DNA of 64,000 nt. It comes from Collimonas sp. OK607. Lineage in GTDB: Bacteria; Pseudomonadota; Gammaproteobacteria; Burkholderiales; Burkholderiaceae_D. This document shows positions 45,943 to 55,897 of the stretch, one piece after another. Where the stretch lies: positions 62,001-126,000 of the forward strand of contig NZ_FOKF01000006.1 in the NCBI RefSeq assembly GCF_900111995.1, given 5' to 3'. Below the pieces are notes generated by a model that saw nothing but the letters and a program-made list of their open reading frames with translations, was not told the DNA's origin and made no database searches. Position 1 is the first letter of the stretch. Each line of letters begins with the position of its first letter. Position numbers and translations under genes: made by a program.

Positions 45943-48585
45943 TTATGCAGCTTTACGCTTGGCGACAACTTTCTTGGGTGCTGCCTTTTTAGCCGCCGGT
46001 TTTTTTGCCGCGGGCTTTTTAGCTGCCGGCTTCTTCGCTACCACCGCTGCCTCGCCATCTTCACCTTCGACTACAGCTGCTTTCGCCTTACCCTTGGCTG
46101 GCGCCTTGGCTTTGCGTTCTTCAAACTCGAAGCTGACCTTGCCATCCTTGCCCTTGACCAGGAAGGCCTTGAATGGACGACGCGTACGCTGCGAAATAAA
46201 ACCTGGCAACAGATCGGTCTTGCCATCGTTGAGCAGCTTGACCATTTGCTCCGGCAAGATCTCTTGCTGGAGAATGATGCGGCCGCTACGGAAGTCACAA
46301 GCTTTCGGTTTGGCTACAGTCTTTTCGCAAACATAAGCCAAGCCCATTTCGTAGACGCCGCTGCCACATTTCGGACATGGTCCAAGCGCGGTCTGACCGG
46401 TGAAATCGACACCCTCGCCATCTTCGCCTTCGCCATCGTTCTGGCCGAAATCAAATTCCAGCTTGAAGTTCTTGATCTCTTCGTCGCGACTGATTTTCAG
46501 GATTGCGGCAAACGGCCGGCCCATTTTCGAACGGAACCCTTGCAGCGGACCGATGGTGCGCTTAGTCAGCAATTCCTCGACTTCAGGAATTTCAAACTGA
46601 CGGCTGCCCGGCGTCTTGCTCATCGAGAATTCGCATTTGGTGCAGGCGAAACGACGATAGTTTTCCTTGACCACGCTGCCGCAATTCGGACACGGCGCTA
46701 GCAAGGTTGCGTAGTCGCCAGGGATGGTGTCGTTATCGTATTCCTTGGCGCGCTTGACGATGATCTGGGTCAGCTGCGCGATTTCGCGCATGAACTCTTC
46801 ACGGCTGATGGTGCCGCGCTCGATCTGCGACAGCTTATGTTCCCATTCGCCGGTCAGTTCTGGCTCGGTCAATTCATCCACACCGAGACCGTGCAACAAG
46901 GTCATCAACTGGAATGCCTTGGCGGTCGGTATCATTTCCCGGCCTTCACGCAGCAGGTACTTTTCGTTCAGCAAACCTTCGATGATGGCAGCGCGCGTCG
47001 CTGGCGTACCGAGACCTTTGCCGGCCATGGCTTCCCGCAGATCGCCATCGTCCAGCAATTTCCCCGCGCCTTCCATCGCCGACAGCAAGGTCGCTTCAGT
47101 GTAGCGCGCAGGCGGCTTGGTAACCAGGCCGTTGGCTGTAATCTTGTCGGTCTTGACCTTTTCATCCTTGGCCACGGCAACCAGCGTGCCGCTGTTTTCC
47201 GGATCCTTTTCATCCGCGGCTTCCTTGCCGTAGATCGCCAGCCAGCCCGGATTCGTCATGACCTTGCCTTCAGTCTTGAACTGGTGGCCGGACACTTCGG
47301 TGTAGCGGGTAGTGACCTGGAACTCGGCGGCCGGGAAAAACACTGCCATGAAACGGCGGGTAACCAGGTCGTACAGCTTCTGCTCCGGCTCCGACAGATT
47401 TTTCGGCGCCTGCGTTGTCGGGATGATCGCAAAGTGATCGCTGATCTTGGTGTTGTCAAAGATCCGCTTGTTCGGCTTGACCCAGCCCTTGTTCAGGATC
47501 TGTGCAGCGAACTGTTGATAGTTATTGTTCTCCGACACCGTTTCCAGCGTTTGCTTGACGGTGCTCAGGTAATCTTCCGGCAGGTGACGCGAGTCGGTAC
47601 GCGGATAGGTCAGTACCTTGTGCTTTTCGTACAGCGCTTGCGCCAGGCCAAGCGTGTTCTTGGCTGAGAAGCCAAAGCGCGAGTTGGCTTCGCGCTGCAG
47701 GCTGGTCAGGTCGAACAGCGCCGGCGCCATCGAGGTGGTCGGCTTCGACTCTTCGCGCACGTTGCCCAGTTTGCCGCGGCAGGCGGCAACGATGGACTCG
47801 GCGGCAGCTTTGCTCCACAGGCGCTCGGCGCGTTTTTCCGGATCGGTTTCATCCTTCTTGTGCGCACTGTCGAGCCAGCGGCCTTCGTAAATACCGGCGG
47901 CGCAGACGAACTCTGCGCGCACTTCCCAGAAATCGCGCGACACGAACTTCTTGATCTTCTCTTCACGGTCGACCACGATCGACAAGGTCGGCGTTTGCAC
48001 GCGGCCGACGGTGGTCAGGTAGAAACCGCCTTCCTTCGAATTGAAGGCGGTCATGGCACGCGTACCGTTGATGCCGATCAGCCAGTCGGCTTCGCTGCGA
48101 CAGCGGGCGGCGTCGGCCAGCGGCAACATGTCCTTGTCTTCACGCAAATGGGTGAAACCGTCGCGTATCGCGCCCGGCGTCATCGATTGCAACCAGAGCC
48201 GCTTGACCGGCTGCTTGGCTTTCGTATATTGCGCGATCAGGCGGAAAATCAGCTCGCCTTCACGCCCGGCGTCACAGGCGTTGATCAGTGCGGTGACATC
48301 CTTGCGCTTGATCAGCTTGTTGAGCACCTTGAGGCGCGACTCGGTCTTGGCGATCGGGTTCAGCGCGAAGTGCGGCGGAATCATCGGCAGATGGGTGAAA
48401 GTCCATTTGCCGCGCTTGACGTCGTATTCTTCAGGAACGGCGATTTCCAGCAGATGGCCGACCGCGGAGGACAGAACATATTCGTCGGATTCAAAGTACT
48501 CATCGTGCTTGGTGAAGCCGCCGAGCGTCTTCGCGATGTCGTTCGCGACAGATGGTTTCTCAGCAATGATGAGGGTCTTGCTCAT
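45943..48585 (-). CDS. topB: DNA topoisomerase III
   Basis: An 880-residue type IA topoisomerase. The Toprim domain opens the protein (KTLIIAEKPSVANDIAKTLG; acidic metal site NACDAGREGE near 103). The catalytic tyrosine is in VLTYPRTDSRHLPEDY (about 333). Two C-terminal zinc ribbons are visible (CPNCG with FACTKC; CPKCG with YVCEKT). The protein ends with a histone-H1-like tail of KKPAA repeats. It decatenates DNA during replication and recombination. Preceded by smg and followed by a strong terminator. Confidence 0.94.
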   Translation of the reverse strand: MSKTLIIAEKPSVANDIAKTLGGFTKHDEYFESDEYVLSSAVGHLLEIAVPEEYDVKRGKWTFTHLPMIPPHFALNPIAKTESRLKVLNKLIKRKDVTALINACDAGREGELIFRLIAQYTKAKQPVKRLWLQSMTPGAIRDGFTHLREDKDMLPLADAARCRSEADWLIGINGTRAMTAFNSKEGGFYLTTVGRVQTPTLSIVVDREEKIKKFVSRDFWEVRAEFVCAAGIYEGRWLDSAHKKDETDPEKRAERLWSKAAAESIVAACRGKLGNVREESKPTTSMAPALFDLTSLQREANSRFGFSAKNTLGLAQALYEKHKVLTYPRTDSRHLPEDYLSTVKQTLETVSENNNYQQFAAQILNKGWVKPNKRIFDNTKISDHFAIIPTTQAPKNLSEPEQKLYDLVTRRFMAVFFPAAEFQVTTRYTEVSGHQFKTEGKVMTNPGWLAIYGKEAADEKDPENSGTLVAVAKDEKVKTDKITANGLVTKPPARYTEATLLSAMEGAGKLLDDGDLREAMAGKGLGTPATRAAIIEGLLNEKYLLREGREMIPTAKAFQLMTLLHGLGVDELTEPELTGEWEHKLSQIERGTISREEFMREIAQLTQIIVKRAKEYDNDTIPGDYATLLAPCPNCGSVVKENYRRFACTKCEFSMSKTPGSRQFEIPEVEELLTKRTIGPLQGFRSKMGRPFAAILKISRDEEIKNFKLEFDFGQNDGEGEDGEGVDFTGQTALGPCPKCGSGVYEMGLAYVCEKTVAKPKACDFRSGRIILQQEILPEQMVKLLNDGKTDLLPGFISQRTRRPFKAFLVKGKDGKVSFEFEERKAKAPAKGKAKAAVVEGEDGEAAVVAKKPAAKKPAAKKPAAKKAAPKKVVAKRKAA

Positions 48586-48860
48586 AGTGTTGTCTCGAAA
48601 GTTACGCGCATCAAATTAAGGATAAAGAGCGCATGTTTTTGCTTGTGCACGTAAGTGGCAGCCTGTAAATTTAGTTGCCGACGGGAAATCACCCGTAATA
48701 TATCAGCAAACCCATCAGCAAACTCATTGCAGTAACTTGCAACAAATTTCACAGCCTGCGCCGCATTAATGCGGCCAATGATAAGCGGGTTGTTGGAAAA
48801 ATCGCAAGCGCCGTGACCCGGTTTGCGGTCTGGCCAGCCTGCGGCAGGTGTAAGCAGTGT

Positions 48861-49340
48861 TTAGTGCAGCTGGCGTGGCTCGGGATCGTCGTCTTCGTCG
48901 ATAAACAGTTCGTCGAACATCAAGCCGTCCGGCTCCTTGCCCTGGCTCCATAGCACCATCAACACGATCACCTTGAGTTTATCGAGCGGGACCGGCGTCT
49001 CGCTGACAGACAACGCGCGTTCAATGACAATCTCGCGTTGCACCGGGTTGAGCATCTTGGCCGACTCCAGGAACTGGATGAAACCGATCGCAGGAATGCC
49101 CAGCACGTCGATTTCCTGCTGAGCATAAATGCGGATGCCAAAAGAAAAAGCGGTTTGCTGCGGGTATTTATCGGCGAACTCGTGGTTGGTTTCTGCCAGG
49201 TCGGTCAGCCAGCCGAGCGCCTTGGTGATTTCGTCTTCTTCAAAGCCGATGGCCGACAGCTTCTTGACCAAAGCCTCCGGTTCAGGGCAGGCGTCGGGCC
49301 GATAATAAGTTTCATACAGATAAACAAGGACTTCAAACAT
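48861..49340 (-). CDS. smg: Smg family protein (DUF494)
   Basis: A 159-residue helical protein matching Smg: [20 protein letters not shown], then [23 protein letters not shown] and [20 protein letters not shown] near the end. Smg lies next to dprA in many proteobacteria and has no firm function. Between it and topB are 275 bases in which I see no gene. Confidence 0.92.
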   Translation of the reverse strand: MFEVLVYLYETYYRPDACPEPEALVKKLSAIGFEEDEITKALGWLTDLAETNHEFADKYPQQTAFSFGIRIYAQQEIDVLGIPAIGFIQFLESAKMLNPVQREIVIERALSVSETPVPLDKLKVIVLMVLWSQGKEPDGLMFDELFIDEDDDPEPRQLH

Positions 49341-49486
49341 GGTTCTACTGTATCGCTAAGGTAAGAATATGACAAGGTAAGACAGGTAAAGTACAACGGT
49401 AACCGTGAAAACAACGACAAACTGGTGCTTCCGACCATCCTGTATACGTATACAAGTATCGCAGGATTTATGCAATGCCGCCCGAA

Positions 49487-50599
49487 TCAGCCGATACGGC
49501 GATAAATTCCACCGGGCAAAACTTCAATCAGCCCAGCCAGTTCCAGCTCAAGCAACTGGCCGCTCAGGTTGGCTACATCGTTGCCGCTGCGCTCCGCCAA
49601 AACGTCGAAACTGACCGGATCATACCCGAGTACGGCAAGTAACCCCTGCAACTCCTGACCGGCGCCACCGACAGCCGCGGCGACCGGTGTCGCAGGAGCG
49701 CTTGCTGCAACAGTGGCCGCCACCCCGTGCAAAGGCCTCAGCTCTTCCAGAATATCCTGCGCCGACTCCACCAGCTTGGCTCCCTGCTTGATCAGTTGAT
49801 GGCAGCCTTTGGATAACGGCGAGTGAATCGAACCGGGAATCGCGAACACATCACGCCCCTGCTCGGCCGCCATCCTGGCAGTGATCAGCGAGCCGGACTG
49901 CGCTGCGGCCTCAACCACGAGCACGCCGCGCGCCAGGCCCGAAATGATGCGGTTGCGGCGCGGGAAATTGGCAGCGATACCGGGCATCCCCAGCGGGTAC
50001 TCGCTGACGATGCAACCGGCCTCGGCAATCTGATGCGCCAGGCCGCGATTGCGCGCCGGGTAAACAATATCGGCGCCGGTACCGATTACCGCCACCGTGC
50101 TGCCGCCGTCAGGATTGCCTGCAGCCCCGCGCAAAGCGCCTTGGTGCGCAGCTGCATCCACTCCCAAAGCCATGCCGGAGATGATGGTCAGGCCACGCTG
50201 ACTGAGGATTTCGGCGAAACGATCGGCGTTGGCGATGCCCTGCGCTGTAGCGTTGCGACTGCCGACCACGGCCATGGCCGGCCGCGTCAGCAATTCTGCA
50301 CGCCCCTTCACGTACAACATGAGCGGTGGGTCGGTAATATCCAGCAAGGCTTGCGGATAGGCGCTGTCGGCCAAGGTGAATACCTGATTGCCGGGTTGCT
50401 CCAACCATTCGAGCGTCCTTGCCGTCAGTGCCAGGACAGCATCCGAAGGCGCCGCCAGCAAGGCGTAGGCAATCCGCTCTGGCACGACTTTGTGCAAGGC
50501 CGAGAAGGAAGAAGAAAAAATGTTTGCGGGTAAACCGAAGGCAACCAGCAGCCGGCGCGCGGTTTCCGCGCCGACACCGGCAGTCTGCTCGAGACGCAA
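49487..50599 (-). CDS. dprA: DNA processing protein DprA (true N-terminus lies further upstream)
   Basis: DprA loads RecA on incoming single-stranded DNA in transformation. The Rossmann core is intact: AVVGSRNATAQG, IISGMALGVDAAAHQGAL, VAVIGTGADIVYPARN, FPRRNRIISGLARGVLVVEAAAQSGSL. A C-terminal winged helix follows (about 300-370). The first legal start is the TTG at 50599, but the conserved N-terminal motif DELAAWLRLEQTAGVG begins 6 codons upstream at 50617. That same frame stays open to a TGA at 50729-50731 without any ATG, GTG or TTG. So the start is non-standard (for example ATT at 50701), or one base is missing in the G-rich run near 50660. An ATG at 50676 is in the neighbouring frame. 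Co-directional with lysM gene and smg. Confidence 0.9.
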   Translation of the reverse strand: MRLEQTAGVGAETARRLLVAFGLPANIFSSSFSALHKVVPERIAYALLAAPSDAVLALTARTLEWLEQPGNQVFTLADSAYPQALLDITDPPLMLYVKGRAELLTRPAMAVVGSRNATAQGIANADRFAEILSQRGLTIISGMALGVDAAAHQGALRGAAGNPDGGSTVAVIGTGADIVYPARNRGLAHQIAEAGCIVSEYPLGMPGIAANFPRRNRIISGLARGVLVVEAAAQSGSLITARMAAEQGRDVFAIPGSIHSPLSKGCHQLIKQGAKLVESAQDILEELRPLHGVAATVAASAPATPVAAAVGGAGQELQGLLAVLGYDPVSFDVLAERSGNDVANLSGQLLELELAGLIEVLPGGIYRRIG

Positions 50600-50706
50600 C
50601 CAGGCTGCCAGTTCGTCTACATCGATTGCATTGGTTGCAGCGGAAGGACAGCAGTTTATCCCGCCGCCGTCGTCATGAAGATTATCTTTATTAACAGCAA
50701 TTACCT

Positions 50707-51780
50707 TTATTCTGGCGATCTGGCGATGTCACCAATATCGACCGCGTTCTGGACTTCCATGATCAGGCCATACGAAATATGGTTGAACACGCGGAAAATG
50801 AACAGGGTACCGTATTGTTCGTCCGGCAGCTTGACCTTGTTGTTATGATCGTCCGGATCCTTAATGGTTTTACCGAAACGGTACAGTTGCAGCACCGTGC
50901 CGATATCGATATTGTCAGCCTTGCCGCGGTTGATGGTCAGGATCTGGTTCTGCGCAGCAGTTGCCACACCACCATAGACCGAGACCACTCGGGCGTTGAC
51001 TTCGCTGGCCGGTGCATGCGGCACATAATTCAGGATCGGTTCGACCGGCCGTGGAATGATGCGATCGCCGACCTGCATTTCTTCCTTGGTGTCGACCACG
51101 CTGAATGTCGCCGCCTCGTCAGGAGTCTTGCCTCTGCGCTCCAGTTTCAGGGTGCCGAGGTACAGCGCTTCATTGGCGATGACCTTGCCGGTATCCGGAT
51201 CCGTGAGCGGATTGCCGGGACGGAAAACCTGGAACGCCGTAGCGTCGCCCAAGTCGCCACGTACATAGGCTTTATCGCTCTTACCCAGATTCAGATGGCC
51301 ATCCTGGACCGCCACGATATGCGGTGCAGTGTGTAAATCATCGCCTTCGATGATCAGCGGTTGCGACAGGAAAGGGCCGATGGCATCGGTCGAAATGGCG
51401 GTGATCGCATCGCGTCCGATACCTTGCACGCGTGTTTGAGGCGACAATTTCACCACGCCAGGTTCACCGCTGGTGGTATTACCAAGGCGCAGGCGGCCGT
51501 TGGCGCGGTCGAAATAAACGATCTGGCCTGGATAAATCCAATGCGGATTACGGATCTGGTCCTTGTTCAAGCCCCATACTTGTGGCCAGCACCACGGATG
51601 TTGCAAGAATTTTCCGGAAATTCCCCACAGCGTATCGCCGCGCACCACTACATGCTGATCCGGAGCGTTGGCTAAAAATTCACAACGCATGGTCTTGGCG
51701 GCTTGGGCGTGAGCCATGCCCGAGAAGCCAAATCCGGTGCTTAAAGCAAGAAGGAGTGCAGCTGTGCTAAACTTTTTCAT
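50707..51780 (-). CDS. LysM-domain exported protein
   Basis: A 357-residue protein with a signal peptide (MKKFSTAALLLALSTGFG, cut after AHAQA). A LysM domain follows (HVVVRGDTLWGISGKFLQHP, then WIYPGQIVYFD; about 45-100). The remaining 250 residues are beta-rich with repeated VQDGHLNLG and VVDTKEEMQVGDRI segments. It is the usual protein encoded before dprA in Burkholderiales. Probably binds peptidoglycan; function unknown. ATG 51780 with GGAAA upstream; a longer frame to 51870 is unlikely. Divergent from def by 173 bases. Confidence 0.88.
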   Translation of the reverse strand: MKKFSTAALLLALSTGFGFSGMAHAQAAKTMRCEFLANAPDQHVVVRGDTLWGISGKFLQHPWCWPQVWGLNKDQIRNPHWIYPGQIVYFDRANGRLRLGNTTSGEPGVVKLSPQTRVQGIGRDAITAISTDAIGPFLSQPLIIEGDDLHTAPHIVAVQDGHLNLGKSDKAYVRGDLGDATAFQVFRPGNPLTDPDTGKVIANEALYLGTLKLERRGKTPDEAATFSVVDTKEEMQVGDRIIPRPVEPILNYVPHAPASEVNARVVSVYGGVATAAQNQILTINRGKADNIDIGTVLQLYRFGKTIKDPDDHNNKVKLPDEQYGTLFIFRVFNHISYGLIMEVQNAVDIGDIARSPE

Positions 51781-51953
51781 ATTGTTTCCGGTGAATACTG
51801 CGTTAAATTGGCGCTTACAAGCTGGTTCGTCGCCACGGCTGTGATCGAGGCAAAGCAAAAAACTTGCCATAGTGAATCAAATTTTGCCCATAATCGATTG
51901 AACTAGCAAGAGAAACCCCCTTCCAAATCGCCTAAATTGTTACGTAACCTTGT

Positions 51954-52484
51954 ATGTCTTTATTAAATATCCTGCGTTACCCTGACGCTCGTTTGCACAA
52001 AATTGCCAAACCAGTGACAGTTTTTGACACTCGGCTCAAAAAATTGATCGCCGACATGGCCGAGACCATGTACGAAGCGCCGGGCGTCGGCCTGGCTGCG
52101 TCGCAAGTCGATGTCCATGAACAATTGATGGTCATCGACACGTCCGATGCCGGCAACGACTTGCGCGTTTTCATCAATCCTCAGATTCTCTGGGCCAGTG
52201 AAGAAAAACAGATTTACGACGAGGGTTGCCTGTCGGTGCCTGGCGTCTACGATGGCGTCGAACGCCCGGCGCGGGTGAAGGTGCGCGCACTGGATGCCGA
52301 CGGCAACCCGTTCGAAGTCGACGCCGATGGCTTGCTGGCGGTGTGCATCCAGCATGAGATGGATCACTTGATGGGCAAGGTATTCGTTGAATACCTGTCG
52401 CCTTTGAAGCGCAACCGGATCAAGGCCAAGATGCTCAAGGAAGAACGCGAGCAGAAGCGCGACAAGCAATACGCTACAAGATAA
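51954..52484 (+). CDS. def: Peptide deformylase
   Basis: A 176-residue deformylase, which removes the formyl group from new proteins. Three family motifs are complete: GVGLAASQ (about 45), EGCLSVPG (zinc cysteine, about 94) and HEMDH (zinc histidines and catalytic Glu, about 136). First of def-fmt, divergent from the LysM gene. Confidence 0.97.
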   Translation: MSLLNILRYPDARLHKIAKPVTVFDTRLKKLIADMAETMYEAPGVGLAASQVDVHEQLMVIDTSDAGNDLRVFINPQILWASEEKQIYDEGCLSVPGVYDGVERPARVKVRALDADGNPFEVDADGLLAVCIQHEMDHLMGKVFVEYLSPLKRNRIKAKMLKEEREQKRDKQYATR

Positions 52485-52500
52485 ACAACTTTTCCATGTT

Positions 52501-52549
52501 GCGGGACAAAGTGTGAGAAGCGCCTGGCGACTCTTGCAGTTTGTCCCGC
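52501..52549 (+). repeat. Hairpin between def and fmt (second repeat family, copy B)
   Basis: A perfect 10-bp stem gcgggacaaa / tttgtcccgc with a 29-base loop, followed after a few bases by ttttt. The loop shares gcgcctggc and a following ctctt with the hairpin between rbsB and rbsA (43298-43351). It may act as a partial terminator between def and fmt. Confidence 0.6.
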
Positions 52550-52583
52550 GATCGTTTTTGGCCTGCTGCTGTACCATCGCCCC

Positions 52584-53537
52584 ATGAAAATCATCTTCGC
52601 CGGTACCCCCGAATTCGCCGCCGTGGCGCTCAAAGCCTTGCACGACGCCGGCCATCAGATCCCGCTGGTGCTGACCCAGCCCGATCGCCCGGCCGGCCGC
52701 GGCATGCAACTGCATGCATCGCCAGTCAAGCAATTTGCATTGGAACATCAGATACCGGTAGCGCAACCGGTATCGCTGCGGCAGGATGGCAAGTATCCAG
52801 AGATAGCCAGGGAAGCGCATGAACTGTTGCAGGCAACGCCGCACGACATCATGGTGGTCGCTGCCTACGGCCTGATCCTGCCGCTCAGCGTCTTGAACAT
52901 CCCGCGGCTCGGCTGCCTGAACATCCACGGCTCGCTACTGCCGCGCTGGCGTGGCGCCGCCCCTATCCACAGGGCGATTGAAGCTGGCGACAGCGAGACC
53001 GGCATCACCATCATGCAGATGGATCAGGGGCTGGATACCGGCGCCATGTTGTTGATCGAGAAAATGGCGATCAGCGCCGACGACACCACTGGGACCCTGC
53101 ATGACAAGATGGCAAAACTCGGTGGCGACATGATTGTCGAAGCACTGCGTCGCCTGGAACAGAATGCTCTGCCGGCGACGCCGCAGCCGGAGCAAGGCGT
53201 AACCTATGCCGCCAAGATCAGCAAGGAAGAAGCTGCTCTCGATTTCACACTGCCAGCCGATGTGCTGGAGCGCAAGATACGCGCATTCAATCCGTTCCCC
53301 GCTGCCTCCGCTGTGTTTGCCGGGACCACTTTGAAATTGTGGCACGCAAAAGTAGTTGCCTCAGATGACAAGCACGCACCAGGAACGATCATCAGCGCCG
53401 ATCCGCAAGATGGCGTGATCGTGGCTTGCGGCAGTGGCGCATTGCGCATTACAGAATTACAAAAACCGGGTGGCAAGCGCCTGCCGGTGGCTGAGTTTCT
53501 GAGGGCGTTCCCGATGCAGGGTGGAAAGTTCGACTAG
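52584..53537 (+). CDS. fmt: Methionyl-tRNA formyltransferase
   Basis: A 317-residue Fmt, which formylates initiator Met-tRNA. The start [18 protein letters not shown] is typical. The catalytic loop [20 protein letters not shown] (Asn and His) and the Asp in [11 protein letters not shown] are in place. The C-terminal OB-like tRNA-binding domain runs from about 205. Its stop overlaps the convergent mutarotase gene by 4 bases. Confidence 0.97.
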   Translation: MKIIFAGTPEFAAVALKALHDAGHQIPLVLTQPDRPAGRGMQLHASPVKQFALEHQIPVAQPVSLRQDGKYPEIAREAHELLQATPHDIMVVAAYGLILPLSVLNIPRLGCLNIHGSLLPRWRGAAPIHRAIEAGDSETGITIMQMDQGLDTGAMLLIEKMAISADDTTGTLHDKMAKLGGDMIVEALRRLEQNALPATPQPEQGVTYAAKISKEEAALDFTLPADVLERKIRAFNPFPAASAVFAGTTLKLWHAKVVASDDKHAPGTIISADPQDGVIVACGSGALRITELQKPGGKRLPVAEFLRAFPMQGGKFD

Positions 53538-54391
53538 GCGATCAACACGCATTCCAAATTTTGAGCACCGCTCCAGACCGCACGCGGTGTCAACGTGATT
53601 GGATGCTCAACCGTGGCAGCCTCGATGCACACGAAATGCCGATAAGAATCCAACTTCAGATCGGCAATTTGCTCGCAGCCGTTTTCCCACGGATTCCACA
53701 CCACCGCATCGGCAAACCCGGTCTGGGTTGCGATCTTGCTTTGCTTGCGGCCACCTAGGGTAATCGGTTTATCAACCGCAAAATAAACCCGGTCAACCTC
53801 CTTGGTGATATGCAGGACTTCTTCATCCGCAATCTTGATCCGGCGGCTGTCGACGGAGTCACGATAACGATAACCGCTGAGTCCGTACACAGCGGCATCG
53901 GCAATATCTGCATTCAAATAAGTATGCAGGGCACAGGTGAATTCGAAAGGCTGATCGCCATTATTCGTCACCATCAGCTCGGTATTCAACGTCTCGCCGG
54001 AAAATTGCACGCGCAATTCGAGCGAAAACGTGTGCGGAAATACTTGCCTGGTTCGTTCAGAATCGGCCAGGCCGAGGCGAATCAATCCGCTACCGTCTAT
54101 CTGGCGCGAAGACTCCAGCAAGGTCCAGGCGCTGGTGCGTGCAAAACCATGTTTGGGTAACGGCCCTTCGCTGGCGAATTGTGGAAAAATTACCGGAATG
54201 CCACCGCGGATTGCGCTGTCGCTAAGCCATGAATTCAACGGGCTCATGAATAAACGCTCGACGCCATCCGGTGTACGCCAGGAACAAACATGGCCGCCAT
54301 GCAGCGTCACTCCCACCTGCGCGCCGTCGGCGGCAGTTGCAATGATGAAATCGTCAGTCGCTTGCAGATTTTCTGAATTTGGCAAAATCAT
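53534..54391 (-). CDS. yeaD: D-hexose-6-phosphate mutarotase (YeaD-like aldose 1-epimerase)
   Basis: A 285-residue galactose-mutarotase-fold enzyme of the glucose-6-phosphate 1-epimerase group. Catalytic residues are visible: [12 protein letters not shown] (His), [10 protein letters not shown] (His) and FVCIEAATV (Glu near 265). Early residues [13 protein letters not shown] and FPQFASEGP are family hallmarks. ATG 54391 has AGGAG just upstream. Convergent with fmt. Confidence 0.9.
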   Translation of the reverse strand: MILPNSENLQATDDFIIATAADGAQVGVTLHGGHVCSWRTPDGVERLFMSPLNSWLSDSAIRGGIPVIFPQFASEGPLPKHGFARTSAWTLLESSRQIDGSGLIRLGLADSERTRQVFPHTFSLELRVQFSGETLNTELMVTNNGDQPFEFTCALHTYLNADIADAAVYGLSGYRYRDSVDSRRIKIADEEVLHITKEVDRVYFAVDKPITLGGRKQSKIATQTGFADAVVWNPWENGCEQIADLKLDSYRHFVCIEAATVEHPITLTPRAVWSGAQNLECVLIA

Positions 54392-54456
54392 GTCTCCTGT
54401 GGCTAGGGGCATATTATGCTCCCACTTGTGACACCCGCTTGCTGCTCCCGCCGGCG

Positions 54457-54951
54457 TTATACCGATTTGGGAACCGGAACGGCGAGACTGATTCCGTGCT
54501 GCGTAAAACCGAAATTTTCATAGAAACGATGCGCGTCCATACGCTTCAGATTGGACGACAGGGCAATCTTGTAGCAACCGGCCTCGCCGGCAATCCGCAC
54601 GGCATGATCCAGCATCACGCTACCGATACCCTGCCCCCGGCATGCGCGGCTGATGACGACGGCATCCATCACGGCCTGCTGTGTACCTTCATGGGTCAGG
54701 CTGCAAAAAGCCAGGAGACTGAAAGTGCCTACCGCAACGTCGTCGGCATAGACCAGGAATGCCCGGAAATACGGATAGGCAGCCATCCTGGCCATGATCT
54801 GGCGGGCGCCGGCGGCGTCCAGCGTGGCGCGCGTCGGTTCATCGTCCATCTCGGCCAGCAGCGCTACCAGGGTCTCAGCGTCGTCGAGGGTAGCCTGGCG
54901 CACGGTAACAGCAGCGCGTGGCAAAGGATGATCGGAAGCGGTGGCAGTCAT
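54457..54951 (-). CDS. GNAT-family N-acetyltransferase, possibly PhnO-like
   Basis: A 164-residue GNAT. The acetyl-CoA loop RACRGQGIGSVML (about 102-114) and motif B NLKRMDAHRFYENFGF are clear. The latter stretch resembles the end of E. coli PhnO, which acetylates aminoalkylphosphonates, and the gene lies 139 bases downstream of phnE on the same strand. The substrate is otherwise unknown; many GNATs share the general RxDAHRFY pattern. Confidence 0.82.
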   Translation of the reverse strand: MTATASDHPLPRAAVTVRQATLDDAETLVALLAEMDDEPTRATLDAAGARQIMARMAAYPYFRAFLVYADDVAVGTFSLLAFCSLTHEGTQQAVMDAVVISRACRGQGIGSVMLDHAVRIAGEAGCYKIALSSNLKRMDAHRFYENFGFTQHGISLAVPVPKSV

Positions 54952-55090
54952 TGGTCTTTACTCCGTGTCGGATTGATTCGAGAGGATAAAGACTATACCG
55001 AAAATTACGCGGATAGAAAAATGGCGCGACCGGCTTGCGATAAATCGCAGGCAGCGCGCCAATCATGGATACGAAAACAGAAGGAATTAT

Positions 55091-55894
55091 TTAGATGAAG
55101 AGCTTACGCAAACGCGATGACATCAGATCAATCACGCTTACTGCAACCACGATCATGATCAGCACGGCACAAGTCTGGGCATATTCGAAGCTGCGGATCA
55201 CTTCCCACAGAATCACGCCGATGCCACCGGCGCCGACCATGCCGACCACCGTCGCCGAACGGACATTGGCTTCGAAACGATATAGCACGTAAGAAATCCA
55301 CAAAGGCATCACCTGCGGCAGCACGCCGTAGACAATTTCTTCCAGTGCATTGGCGCCGGTAGCGCGTATCCCTTCGACCGGCTGCGGATCGATAGCTTCA
55401 ACCGCTTCCGAGAACAGCTTGGACAAAGTCCCGGTAGTCGCCACAAACAGCGCCAGCACGCCGGCAAACGGGCCCAAGCCAACCGCCACCACGAACAGCA
55501 TCGCAAACACCATTTCGTTGATCGCGCGTGCCGCATCCATCAAACGGCGCACCGGCTGGTTGACCCAGGCCGGAGCGATATTGGAGGATGCCAGTAAGCC
55601 GCATGGCACCGCGCACACCACTGCCAGCGCCGTACCCCAGACCGCGATCTGTATGGTTACCAGCAATTCTTGCAGGTAGGTGCGCCAGTCGTGAAAATCA
55701 GGCGGAAAAAAACTGGCAGCGTAAATACCCATGTTGCCGCCGTCGCGCAACAACTCGAGCGGGCGCATGTCGGCGCCCTTCCACGAGGCGATCAGGACTG
55801 CCAGCAACACGCCCCAGAACAAGGTCCGGCCAATCGGTTGCTTGGGCGGCAAAGGGAGCGTGTTTTGCATTTTCAGAGATACAGGACTTGTCAT
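55091..55894 (-). CDS. phnE: Phosphonate ABC transporter permease PhnE
   Basis: A 267-residue inner-membrane permease with about six helices. The EAA-type loop [32 protein letters not shown] is spread over about residues 162-193, and [23 protein letters not shown] is the typical phosphonate-transporter ending. It starts 3 bases after the phnD stop, so the two are tightly coupled. Confidence 0.93.
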   Translation of the reverse strand: MTSPVSLKMQNTLPLPPKQPIGRTLFWGVLLAVLIASWKGADMRPLELLRDGGNMGIYAASFFPPDFHDWRTYLQELLVTIQIAVWGTALAVVCAVPCGLLASSNIAPAWVNQPVRRLMDAARAINEMVFAMLFVVAVGLGPFAGVLALFVATTGTLSKLFSEAVEAIDPQPVEGIRATGANALEEIVYGVLPQVMPLWISYVLYRFEANVRSATVVGMVGAGGIGVILWEVIRSFEYAQTCAVLIMIVVAVSVIDLMSSRLRKLFI

Positions 55895-55897
55895 TGC

